A stretch of 64,000 nucleotides of DNA from Rubrobacter xylanophilus DSM 9941 (GTDB lineage: Bacteria; Actinomycetota; Rubrobacteria; Rubrobacterales; Rubrobacteraceae): NCBI RefSeq assembly GCF_000014185.1, contig NC_008148.1, forward strand, positions 2,088,001 through 2,152,000, read 5' to 3'. The translations under genes and the position numbers were made by a program. The notes under the pieces were generated by a model. The model worked only from the letters and a program-made list of their open reading frames with translations. It did no database searches and was not told the origin of the DNA. Numbering within the stretch: position 1 is the stretch's first letter; every line of letters starts with the position of its first letter. Positions 18,440 through 25,123 of this stretch are shown one piece after another.

Positions 18440-19296
18440 ACCCCGAACCGGTCCAGGAGGCGCCGGGCGGCGGCGAGGTAGCCGCCGCCGAAGAAGTAGA
18501 CGTGCACCAGCAGGGGGTAGAGGTTGTAGAGGTCGCGCCGCACCTCGAAGAAGCCCTCCCTTATGCCCCGGATCTCGGCGTACCGCTCGAAGAAGGGCTC
18601 GCCGAAGCTGTCGAACAGGGAGACGAAGGCCAGCTCCACCTCGGGGTCGGCGTGGTAGATCGCCGGGTCCAGAAAGGCGGTTATGCGGCCGCCCTTCGCC
18701 AGCACGTTGGCGCTCCACACGTCGCCGTGGATGAGCCCCGGCGGCTGCGGCTCGCCGACGAACTCCTCGAGCCGCCCGGCCAGACGCTCCACCCTGCGCG
18801 AGTCCTCCTCCGGGAGCCGGCCCGCCTCGCGCGCCACCCGCGCCAGGTAGAGCAGGCGGTGCTCCCCGAAGAACTCCGCCCAGCTCTCCGTCCACGGGTT
18901 AGGCTGCGGGAGGCTGCCGATAAGGGTGTCCCGCTCGTGGCCGTAGGCCCCGGCCCCGACGCCGTGCAGCTCCGCCAGAAGCTCGGCGGCGTGCCGCTCG
19001 GCGGCCGGGGAGAAGCGGCTCTCCCCCTCCACGAACTCCATGAGCAGGAGGCTCTGCGAAGAGTGCAGCACCTCGGGGACCGGGAGGCGGCTCCGCTCGC
19101 GCAGGTAGCGCAGCATGTACGCCTCGCGCTCCAGGTGGGAGCTCCCCTCCCGGTCCACCTTGGCGACCACCGGAGACCCGTCGGAGAGCTCCAGGCGCCA
19201 GACCTCCCCGATGCAGCCCCCGCCGAGCGGCCGGGCGGAGACGAGGCGCTCCCCCAGAGAGGCCTCGACGCCCTCCGCGAGCAGCCTATCCAGCAC
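18436..19296 (-). CDS. Fructosamine/ketosamine-3-kinase family protein
   Basis: A 286-residue kinase of the fructosamine-3-kinase family, related to aminoglycoside phosphotransferases. Seen are GGGCIGEVWRLEL (nucleotide loop), the lysine in PVVAKVD, the Brenner motif LIHGDVWSANVL and the metal motif FLDPAIYHADPEVELAF. These kinases phosphorylate Amadori products on proteins or free amines, which then fall off spontaneously (deglycation); bacterial members often prefer ribulosamines. Its GTG start overlaps the phosphatase gene by 11 nt, implying that the two proteins work together. Confidence 0.9.
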   Translation of the reverse strand: MLDRLLAEGVEASLGERLVSARPLGGGCIGEVWRLELSDGSPVVAKVDREGSSHLEREAYMLRYLRERSRLPVPEVLHSSQSLLLMEFVEGESRFSPAAERHAAELLAELHGVGAGAYGHERDTLIGSLPQPNPWTESWAEFFGEHRLLYLARVAREAGRLPEEDSRRVERLAGRLEEFVGEPQPPGLIHGDVWSANVLAKGGRITAFLDPAIYHADPEVELAFVSLFDSFGEPFFERYAEIRGIREGFFEVRRDLYNLYPLLVHVYFFGGGYLAAARRLLDRFGV

Positions 19297-19771
19297 GGCC
19301 CCTCCCGAGGTGCCGCCGCCGGATCTCCTCCAGCAGGCCCTCCGCGGCCTCCTCCAGGAGGTTCGTGACGTGCTCGAAACCCTCCGGCCCGCCGTAGTAG
19401 GGGTCCGGCACCTCCGTCTCCGGGGTGTCCGCGAAGTCCAGGAAAGGCCGGACCTCCGCCCGCCCGTCCGGGCACAGCGCGCGGACCGCCCGGTAGTTCT
19501 CCTCGTCCATGGTCAGGATGTAGTCGAAGGCGCGGCAGTCCTCCGGCGAGATCCGGCGGGCCCGCTGCCCGCCGATCTCCACCCCGCGCCGCAGGGCGGC
19601 CTCCTGCGCCCGCGGGTCGGGCGGCTCCCCGACGTGCCAGGAGCCCGTCCCGGCGGAGTCCGCGCGGATCTTTCCCTCCAGCCCCTCCCGCCGCACCAGA
19701 GCCTCGAAGATCCCCTGGGCGATCGGCGAGCGGCAGATGTTCCCCATGCAGACGAACAGGACGCGTACCAT
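19286..19771 (-). CDS. Low-molecular-weight protein tyrosine phosphatase family
   Basis: A 161-residue phosphatase. The P-loop CMGNICRS (CX5R, Cys 8, Arg 14) is at the N-terminus and the general-acid motif DPYYGG near residue 120. The family removes phosphate from phosphotyrosine, and one human member acts on protein-bound ribulosamine-5-phosphate. Overlap with the ketosamine-kinase gene makes a sugar-adduct substrate attractive here. ATG 19771 lies only 8 nt from a TACAAT -10 and has no Shine-Dalgarno, so the mRNA is probably leaderless; a longer frame from 19804 would begin upstream of that -10. Confidence 0.9.
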   Translation of the reverse strand: MVRVLFVCMGNICRSPIAQGIFEALVRREGLEGKIRADSAGTGSWHVGEPPDPRAQEAALRRGVEIGGQRARRISPEDCRAFDYILTMDEENYRAVRALCPDGRAEVRPFLDFADTPETEVPDPYYGGPEGFEHVTNLLEEAAEGLLEEIRRRHLGRGRAG

Positions 19772-19779
19772 GGGGCATG

Positions 19780-19785
19780 ATTGTA
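19780..19785 (-). promoter_or_regulatory. -10 of a probably leaderless promoter
   Basis: TACAAT on the minus strand, 8 nt before the phosphatase ATG. A start of transcription at the usual 6-8 nt spacing would fall on or next to the start codon. Confidence 0.5.
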
Positions 19786-19844
19786 GGCGATTCTCCGCCG
19801 GCATCCAGCGGCGAGACGCCCGGGAGCCGGTGTCCGGCCCCAGA

Positions 19845-20549
19845 CTACCCGTTTCCGGCGATGCGCCTCAAGGCCTTTAGGTCCGCAACCACGATGCGGC
19901 GCTCCCTGAGCTTCACGACCCCCTCCTCCCTGAGCCTGGCGAAAGCCCGGCTCACGGCCACCCTCCCCGCCCCGATCATGGTGGCCAGCTGCTGGTGCGT
20001 GTAGCGGGTGGGTACCTTGTACCCTTCGCCGGTCACGACCCCCTCGCTCTCGATGAGCCTGAGGATCAGGCTCGCCAGCCGCGCCCGGACATCCTTGTAG
20101 GCGAGCTCGGCCAGCCGGATCTCGGCCAGCCTCAGCCGCTCGCTGAGCAGGCCAACCAGCCGTACCCCCACCTCCGGCCTCCTCAGGATGATGCGCTCCA
20201 GATCCTTCCGCCTCAAAGAGCACACCACCGAGGGCTCCATGGCCCGCATGTATACCTCCGGAAGCCGCCGGTCGGTGAGCGCCACCTCCCTGATTATGTC
20301 CCCACCCCCCACCACAGATAGGGTGAGCTCTCGGCCCTCGGTATCCACCGTATAGACCCGAACCCGCCCCTCCTTGAGTATGAAAAGCTTCTCCCCCGGC
20401 TCCTCCTGCGCCGCAAGAAAGACCTCCCCCCTCCCAACGCGCGTGCCCGGAGCCCGCCGGGCAAGCTCCTCCAGCTCATCCCGCGAGAGCGGCTCCAGAA
20501 CGTATACCCTCGAAAGGAGCCGTACCGCTTCCTCCAGCGGCGACGCCAT
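19845..20549 (-). CDS. Crp/Fnr-family transcriptional regulator
   Basis: A 234-residue regulator: a cyclic-nucleotide-binding-like beta roll at about 20-130 (FILKEGRVRVYTVDTEGREL and a DIIREVALTDRRLPEVYMRAME stretch), a long dimerisation helix, and a C-terminal winged helix with TRYTHQQLATMIGAGRVAVSRAFARLREEGVV. The canonical cAMP-binding GELAL-RPRAATV set is not conserved and there is no cysteine cluster for an Fe-S centre, so the signal is unclear. It is divergent from the phasin-like gene across an unusually AT-rich 240-bp region that carries repeated motifs. Confidence 0.9.
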   Translation of the reverse strand: MASPLEEAVRLLSRVYVLEPLSRDELEELARRAPGTRVGRGEVFLAAQEEPGEKLFILKEGRVRVYTVDTEGRELTLSVVGGGDIIREVALTDRRLPEVYMRAMEPSVVCSLRRKDLERIILRRPEVGVRLVGLLSERLRLAEIRLAELAYKDVRARLASLILRLIESEGVVTGEGYKVPTRYTHQQLATMIGAGRVAVSRAFARLREEGVVKLRERRIVVADLKALRRIAGNG

Positions 20550-20600
20550 CTTTCAGCGCAACCCCCAAAGAGGCAAGCCACCTAATAACATATTAACCTC

Positions 20601-20652
20601 GTTACATTAAATCTCATTAAATAAATAATATTGCTACATTGACTTTTGTTAC
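20601..20652. promoter_or_regulatory. Repeated GYTACATTRA motif in the AT-rich divergent region
   Basis: GTTACATTAA (20601-20610), GCTACATTGA (20633-20642, 32 bp or three helical turns on) and a partial GTTAC (20648-20652). The region between the crp-like gene and the phasin-like gene (20550-20787) is otherwise AT-rich non-coding DNA likely to hold both promoters. Confidence 0.35.
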
Positions 20653-20787
20653 GGGGCTCTCTCCCGGTGCCGCACGCCCGTTCGTATCCTGATATACGGA
20701 AGCCGGCCGGCCGCCCTCTCGATAATGGGCCTCCCCCTCCTTGAGAAGGGAGGGATCGGAGTAAAGAGTGGCGGGAGGCGAGAGAGA

Positions 20788-21120
20788 ATGGTTCAGGAGA
20801 GCAGCCGGCTGAACGAGGCGATGGGCAGGCTGATCGGGGCGACCGGAGAATCCTGGCGCGCCCTCATAGACGGCGCCTTTGCCGTCCAGCGGCAGAACGC
20901 GCAGCTCGCCCTGGGATGGTTCGGGGACTCGGTCCAGGCGCTCAACGCCCAGGCGGAGGCCGGCCGCCGCGCGGTGGACGCCATAGCGGAGCAATCGGAG
21001 AAGCAGCGGGAGGCCCTGCAGGCCCTGAGCGAGGAGTCGGCCAGGGTTTGGGTTGACCTTCTCTACGCACCCCTCTCCCTCTGGGCTCCCTCCCCTTCTC
21101 AGGGGGAACGGCGAGCGTGA
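20788..21120 (+). CDS. Phasin-like helical protein
   Basis: A 110-residue protein starting at ATG 20788 behind GGGAGGCGAG. It is almost entirely predicted alpha helix with a hydrophobic face (LNEAMGRLIGATGESWRALIDGAFAVQRQNAQLA, then SVQALNAQAEAGRRAVDAIAEQSEKQREAL), and its size and heptad-like pattern resemble phasins, which coat polyhydroxyalkanoate granules. The C-terminus after residue 95 is a low-complexity Pro/Ser tail. The call rests on pattern only; any small amphipathic coiled-coil protein would look similar. Divergent from the Crp-like regulator. Confidence 0.55.
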   Translation: MVQESSRLNEAMGRLIGATGESWRALIDGAFAVQRQNAQLALGWFGDSVQALNAQAEAGRRAVDAIAEQSEKQREALQALSEESARVWVDLLYAPLSLWAPSPSQGERRA

Positions 21121-21344
21121 GGAGGGTTGCCGGGAGACCACCGGCCGGGCTCCAAGGAGACGAAGCGGGGCCGGGCAGAGCCCGGCTCTGAGGCCGCGAG
21201 AGCGCCGGGACCGCGCGTGCGGCCCCCGCTGCCGGGCAAGCGCAGGCGCGTCCGGCCCTTCGCGTGAGCGCGGCCGCCGGCGAGCCCTCGTGGCCCTTGC
21301 GGGGCCTCCCGGATCGGGACAGGGAATAAGAAGCGGCGGCGCCG
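21121..21344. other. Non-coding GC-rich spacer
   Basis: No supported gene on either strand. Long open frames cross it but show no conserved motif and no ribosome site. It opens the gene-poor stretch 21.1-22.7 kb. Confidence 0.5.
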
Positions 21345-21707
21345 ATGACCTTCCACGATTCCAGGCGGCAGGCTTTCTGGATCATAGCCAGCCACGCCGG
21401 CGGAAAGACGAGGGTGCTCGTCCTGATCCCGCGCAGAGACAACGAGGTACTGCCCGTCTTCAGCTCCGTCGAGGAGGCCGAAGCCTTCCTCAAGCTCGGA
21501 GCCTTCGCCGGCTACCGCGCCGCAGAGGTCGGGCCGGAGGAGCTGGTCTCAAGGCTCTCCGGTCCCTGCAAAAGGGTGGACAGGGTGGCCCTCGACCCGC
21601 CGCCCGAGGCCATCTTCGAGGGGATGGTGTTGGATCTGGTGAGCATGGACCGGGCGGAGTTCGTGTCCGTGCTCGCCCGAAGCGCGCAAAAGCGCCCGCC
21701 CGTCTAG
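21345..21707 (+). CDS. Hypothetical small protein
   Basis: A 120-residue soluble protein. It has alternating beta and helix character (FWIIASHAGGKTRVLVLIPR, then LPVFSSVEEAEAFLKLG, resembling the compact SseB-like or stress-sensor folds in feel only) and ends in a helix with DRAEFVSVLARSAQKR. ATG 21345 has only a weak upstream purine stretch. The codon bias is normal for the genome, which supports a real gene. I cannot name a family. It lies between the phasin-like gene and the hypD remnant. Confidence 0.6.
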   Translation: MTFHDSRRQAFWIIASHAGGKTRVLVLIPRRDNEVLPVFSSVEEAEAFLKLGAFAGYRAAEVGPEELVSRLSGPCKRVDRVALDPPPEAIFEGMVLDLVSMDRAEFVSVLARSAQKRPPV

Positions 21708-21898
21708 GGCAGGATCAAAACACCAACGCGGACGGCCGCGCGGCGGACGGCAGCGGCTCGCGCCCTCGAGAGCAGGCGTCCCGACCGGCGCTCCGAGGGC
21801 TCGCCGGAACCGGGGATCAAACAAACGCGGGACCGGCTGCCGGTCCGCCACCGCCGGCCAGCGGGGAGAGGGCCGGGCCACGAAAGGAACCCGCCATG

Positions 21899-22345
21899 TC
21901 ATCGGGCGGGGCCTCCGGCACGGTCCATCGGCCCCCGGCCTTCCGGACGAAGAGCCTCCACGAGACCGCGCGGCACGTGGTAGACGGAGGCCTGGACCTC
22001 CTCCACGACCCCCTCCGGCCGCTGCCGTTCCCGCTCCAGCATCGGGTACAGGAACGAGAAGGCCCCCACGTCGTGCCCCTGCTCCCGGTGCTCGAAGACC
22101 TCGGCCATGCTTCTCAGGGCGGAGAGGTTTCCCTCCCAGGAGACCACCCGGGAGTCCTGGTTCTCCACCTCGCAGCGGCCCTCGGCGAGCGGCGCATGAT
22201 TCATGAGTATCGCCTGCAGGATGTCAAGCGGCTCGAAGCCCGCCACCACGCACGGCTTGCCGTAGTCGGCGGGCATGAACTCGTAGGGCCGGTACCCGAT
22301 CACGGTGGAGACGTACCCCGGCCCGATGAAGGCGCGCCTGCGAGC
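21899..22345 (-). pseudogene. hypD: Remnant of hypD (hydrogenase maturation protein)
   Basis: Minus-strand reading from about 22345 gives AFIGPGYVSTVIGYRPYEF, then KPCVVAGFEPLDILQAILM and CEVENQDSRVVSWEGNLSALRSMAEVFE. This matches about 90 consecutive residues of the middle-to-late part of HypD (the VxGFEPLD and EVENQYxRVV motifs). HypD is about 360 residues and works with HypC to assemble the Fe(CN)2CO centre of NiFe hydrogenases. The N-terminal half is missing, and after about 22078 the sequence no longer resembles HypD, running to a stop at 21899. No other hyp or hydrogenase gene is in the window. A short expressed fragment is possible but unlikely to function. Confidence 0.75.
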
Positions 22346-22347
22346 GG

Positions 22348-22602
22348 CTAGGCGCCTGGAGCGTCAGCGTGGACCTCACCCCCGCCGCCCGGAGGGCCCT
22401 GGCCCGCGCCGGACACGACCCAGAATATGGCGCCCGCCCGCTGCGGCGCCTCATAGACCGCGAGATACTGGACCGCCTCGCGCGTGCCCTGCTCGCGGGC
22501 GAGCTGGCCGCCGGCGACTGGGTCGTCTTCGACGGCTCACCGGGGAAGTGGTCGTGGCACAAAGACGGCATCGGCGGGGCAGACAAAGCCGCACACCTCT
22601 GA
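22348..22602 (+). pseudogene. Remnant of the C-terminal domain of a ClpB-type AAA+ chaperone
   Basis: Plus-strand reading from about 22348 gives VDLTPAARRALARAGHDPEYG, ARPLRRLIDREILDRLARALL and GELAAGDWVVFDG, the diagnostic small D2 domain of ClpB/ClpC (GYDPxxGARPLRRxIQRxIxDPLA). Everything N-terminal of this, including both ATPase modules, is absent. The fragment begins within a few bases of where the hypD remnant begins on the other strand, so the junction near 22346 looks like a recombination or deletion scar. It ends at a TGA at 22602 after an unrelated tail. Confidence 0.75.
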
Positions 22603-22712
22603 ACCAGCCCACCCGTTCTGCGGCGTGCAACCTCCTCGGGCTGCCGGAGCCGGGAAGGCCGCACCTCGCTCGCGGTCCCCGCCCTACCCGAGCACCCGAG
22701 CCTTCAGGAGTT

Positions 22713-22721
22713 TGCTAGAAT
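22713..22721 (+). promoter_or_regulatory. Extended -10 promoter of the glutaredoxin gene
   Basis: TG-C-TAGAAT, with -10 TAGAAT at 22716-22721, 10 nt before the ATG. There is no Shine-Dalgarno between them, so the message is probably leaderless. No good -35 is visible. Confidence 0.6.
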
Positions 22722-22731
22722 CAGAACATAT

Positions 22732-22956
22732 ATGAGGGTGGAGCTCTACACCGCGCCGGGTTGCCCCTACAGCGAGGCCGCTCGGGAGGATCTGGAGTGG
22801 CGCGGGGTGGAGTTCGTGGAGTACGACGTGGAGAAAGACCGCCGGGCCTACGAGCGCCTGTTAAAGCTCACGGGCGGCATGCGGACCGTCCCCGTGATCG
22901 TGGAGGAGGGCAGGCCCGTCCAGGTGGGCTGGATGGGGCGGGGGTGCACCGTCTAG
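22732..22956 (+). CDS. Glutaredoxin-like protein, monothiol (CPYS)
   Basis: A 74-residue thioredoxin-fold protein. The active site is CPYS (Cys 11, Ser 14), so only the N-terminal cysteine of the usual CPYC pair remains. The cis-proline motif TVPVI is at about 52-56 (GGMRTVPVIVEEG) and a GWMG-type glutathione-site segment follows. It could reduce glutathione-like or mycothiol mixed disulfides by a monothiol mechanism. A second cysteine sits three residues from the end (GCTV). It is probably transcribed alone, 106 nt ahead of pfk with its own promoter. Confidence 0.85.
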   Translation: MRVELYTAPGCPYSEAAREDLEWRGVEFVEYDVEKDRRAYERLLKLTGGMRTVPVIVEEGRPVQVGWMGRGCTV

Positions 22957-23009
22957 CCACCACACCATAGGGGTCCCATCTCCGGCCACATAGACGCGGA
23001 CAAGGCGTT

Positions 23010-23018
23010 TGCTAGACT
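23010..23018 (+). promoter_or_regulatory. Extended -10 promoter of the phosphofructokinase gene
   Basis: TTTGC-TAGACT, -10 at 23013-23018, of the same type as upstream of the glutaredoxin gene and aceB. Start codon is 44 nt further with a good ribosome site, so this transcript has a normal leader. Confidence 0.55.
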
Positions 23019-23062
23019 GGGTTCTCCGAAGGCGTCACCACAGGAGGAGGAAGAGAACGGAG

Positions 23063-24112
23063 ATGGCTGAGGTACGCAGGGTAGGCATGCTCACCGGCGG
23101 CGGGGATGCTCCGGGGTTGAACGGTGTGATCCGGGCCGTCACCGTCAAGTGCGTCGAGGACTACGGCTACGAGGTCGTCGGCATAAAGCGCGGCTGGAGA
23201 GGGCTCCTGGCCCCCCAGGAGGACTCAGTGGAGAAGCTCACCGTGGACGGCGTCCGCTACATCCTGGACGAGGGCGGCACCGTTCTCCTCTCTTCCCGGA
23301 CCAACCCGTACAAGAAGGAGGGGGACGCCGAGAAGGTCGTAAAGAACATGCAGGAGTTCGGCATCGACGCCCTCGTGGCCATCGGCGGGGACGACACCCT
23401 GGGGGTGGCCAGCCGGCTCCACAAGGACTTCGGGGTGCAGGTGGTCGGCTGCCCCAAGACCATAGACAACGACCTCTCCGGCACCGACATCTGCTTCGGC
23501 TACGACACCGCCGTCTCCATCGCCACCGAGGCCCTCGACCGGGTCAGGACCACCGCAAAGAGCCACGAGCGCATCCTGGTCGTAGAGATCATGGGCCGGC
23601 ACGCCGGTTGGATCACCTACGGGGCCGGGCTGGCCGGGGCGGCAAACGTCACCCTCATCCCCGAGGTCGAGCCGGACATCGACGCCATCGCCGACCTCTT
23701 CAAGAAGCGGGCCGAGCGGGGCGAGCGCTGGGGCGTCGTCGCGGTGAGCGAGGGGGTCACCATCGGCGAGGAGTACATCACCCAGAGCGCCGAGCGCGAC
23801 GAGTTCGGGCACGTCCGCCTCGGCGGCATCGGCGAGACGCTGGCCAAAGAGCTCAAGGAGCGCACCGGCATAGACACCCGCCACGTCGTCCTCGGGCACC
23901 TGCAGCGCGGCGGCACCCCCACCGCCTACGACCGCATCCTCTCCACCCGCTACGGCCTGCGGGCCGCCGAGGCGGTCAAGAACGGCGAGTGGGGCAAGAT
24001 GGTCGCCCTGCGCGGCAGCGACATCGTCACCGTCCCGCTGGAGGAAGCCACGGGGGAGACCCGCACCGTCCCGGAAGACCTCTACGGGGTCCTGAAGACC
24101 TTCTTCGGCTAG
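23063..24112 (+). CDS. 6-phosphofructokinase, predicted PPi-dependent
   Basis: A 349-residue PfkA-family enzyme phosphorylating fructose-6-phosphate. Motifs: TGGGDAPGLNGVIRAV (11-26), GGDDTLGVASRL (108-119), PKTIDNDLSGTD (131-142) and MGRHAGWITYGAGLAGAAN. ATP-dependent enzymes have GGDGS and PGTIDND; Asp at 111 and Lys at 132 are the pair characteristic of PPi-dependent enzymes such as that of Amycolatopsis. The reaction would then be reversible and usable in both glycolysis and gluconeogenesis. ATG 23063 follows GGAGGAGGAAGAG. Single-gene unit between the glutaredoxin and the TPP riboswitch. Confidence 0.93.
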   Translation: MAEVRRVGMLTGGGDAPGLNGVIRAVTVKCVEDYGYEVVGIKRGWRGLLAPQEDSVEKLTVDGVRYILDEGGTVLLSSRTNPYKKEGDAEKVVKNMQEFGIDALVAIGGDDTLGVASRLHKDFGVQVVGCPKTIDNDLSGTDICFGYDTAVSIATEALDRVRTTAKSHERILVVEIMGRHAGWITYGAGLAGAANVTLIPEVEPDIDAIADLFKKRAERGERWGVVAVSEGVTIGEEYITQSAERDEFGHVRLGGIGETLAKELKERTGIDTRHVVLGHLQRGGTPTAYDRILSTRYGLRAAEAVKNGEWGKMVALRGSDIVTVPLEEATGETRTVPEDLYGVLKTFFG

Positions 24113-24132
24113 AGAGCCAGGGGGAAAGCGTG

Positions 24133-24138
24133 TAGAAT
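24133..24138 (+). promoter_or_regulatory. -10 of the riboswitch transcript
   Basis: TAGAAT in the context GTGTAGAATCC, 20 nt after the pfk stop codon and just upstream of the TPP aptamer. Confidence 0.5.
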
Positions 24139-24149
24139 CCGGGCGAAGA

Positions 24150-24243
24150 AGAACCGGGGAGCTCCCGGCAGGGAGCTGAGAGGGCGCTGGGGCCGCGCCG
24201 ACCCGAGGAACCTGATCCGGGTAATGCCGGCGGAGGGAGAGCT
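24150..24243 (+). promoter_or_regulatory. TPP (THI-box) riboswitch aptamer
   Basis: The conserved elements are present in order: a GGGGAGCTCC stem, GCTGAGA (CTGAGA at 24176-24181), a variable GC stem, GACCC, then GAACCTGATCCGGGTAATGCCGGCG and GGAGGGA. CTGAGA and CCTGATCCGGGTAATGCCGG form the two ligand-binding arms. It senses thiamine pyrophosphate and controls the ABC importer that follows, lowering expression when thiamine is plentiful. Confidence 0.95.
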
Positions 24244-24271
24244 TTGAGAGACACACGAGGACGGCGCGAGA

Positions 24272-24299
24272 GGGCTGCGGGGGCCTCCCCCCGCGGCCC
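24272..24299 (+). terminator. Hairpin in the riboswitch expression platform
   Basis: GGGCTGCGGGGG (24272-24283) pairs with CCCCCGCGGCCC around a tiny loop, followed by a pyrimidine-rich TTCGCCTTCTTCC tract. In addition CTTTGAGA (24242-24249) can pair with TCTCAAAG (24353-24360), and CTCCCTCCC (from 24318) with GGGAGGGAG (24336-24344), which would bury the ribosome site. Transcription attenuation, translation control or both are possible. Confidence 0.55.
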
Positions 24300-24349
24300 C
24301 TTCGCCTTCTTCCCCGCTCCCTCCCGCGGCGCCCCGGGAGGGAGGGAAG

Positions 24350-25123
24350 CTGTCTCAAAGAGCAAAGAAGCCCGGCCCGCCTAAGCTCTGCCTGCGGGGT
24401 GTCCGGCTCGCCAGGGGCGGGGTCCGCATCCTGGACGGGGTGGACCTCGCCGTGGCCCCGGGCGAGTTCCTCGCCCTCATCGGGCCCTCCGGGGCCGGCA
24501 AGTCCACCCTGCTCGGCGTGCTCGCCGGGCTCGAGCCCCCCGACGAGGGAGAGGTGCTCCTCGACGGGAGGCCCCTGACCCGCCCGGGGCTCGTGGCGTA
24601 CATGCCCCAGAGCGACCTCCTCCTCCCCTGGAGGAGCGTGGTCGCGAACGTGGCGCTGGGACTCGAGGCCGCCGGGACGCCGAGAGAGGCGGCCCGCAAG
24701 CGGGCGCGGGCCGCCCTCACGCGCTTCGGGCTCGAGGAGTTCGCCGACGCCCCGCCCGAGGCCCTCTCCGGCGGGATGCGCTCGCGGGCCGCCCTGCTCC
24801 GGACCGCCCTGCTCGGCCGCGACGCCATGCTGCTCGACGAGCCGTTCGGCGCCCTCGACGCCCTCACCCGCCGCGACCTGCAGGGGTGGCTGCTCGGAGT
24901 CCGCGACGAGCTGGCCGCCACCATCGTGCTCGTCACCCACGACGTGGACGAGGCCCTGCTGCTCGCCGACAGGGTGGTCGCGCTCACCCCGCGCCCCGCC
25001 CGGGTCGCCCTGGAGCTGGAGGTGGGGCTGCCGCGGCCGCGCACCATGCGGGACGAGACCACCGGTGAGTTCGCCCGGCTCAAGGGGCGTCTGCTCGAGG
25101 CGCTGGGGGTGGCGGGAGGGTGA
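24350..25123 (+). CDS. ABC importer ATPase for a thiamine precursor (ThiZ-like), CTG start
   Basis: A 257-residue ATPase if started at CTG 24350. Walker A GPSGAGKST is at 45-53, signature LSGGMRSRAALL, Walker B AMLLDEPFGALD and switch VLVTHDVDEALLLADR. The N-terminal strand LCLRGVRLARGGVRILDGVDL is encoded upstream of the first GTG (24440), so that GTG cannot be the true start. Between the in-frame TGA at 24245 and 24440 there is no ATG, GTG or TTG; CTG 24350 has GGAGGGAGGGAAG just before it. The gene sits directly under the TPP riboswitch and overlaps the permease gene by 4 nt. Confidence 0.88.
   Translation: MSQRAKKPGPPKLCLRGVRLARGGVRILDGVDLAVAPGEFLALIGPSGAGKSTLLGVLAGLEPPDEGEVLLDGRPLTRPGLVAYMPQSDLLLPWRSVVANVALGLEAAGTPREAARKRARAALTRFGLEEFADAPPEALSGGMRSRAALLRTALLGRDAMLLDEPFGALDALTRRDLQGWLLGVRDELAATIVLVTHDVDEALLLADRVVALTPRPARVALELEVGLPRPRTMRDETTGEFARLKGRLLEALGVAGG

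Noticed and set aside
21053-22351. A 432-codon plus-strand frame over the gene-poor region
   Set aside because: It runs through the phasin-like end, the hypothetical gene and the hypD remnant in a frame with Arg/Ala/Gly-rich sequence and no motif.
22712-24360. tRNA-like or other structured RNA besides the riboswitch
   Set aside because: Only the TPP aptamer elements and its platform hairpins could be recognised; no cloverleaf with TTCGA arm and CCA-proximal stem was found here or elsewhere in the window.
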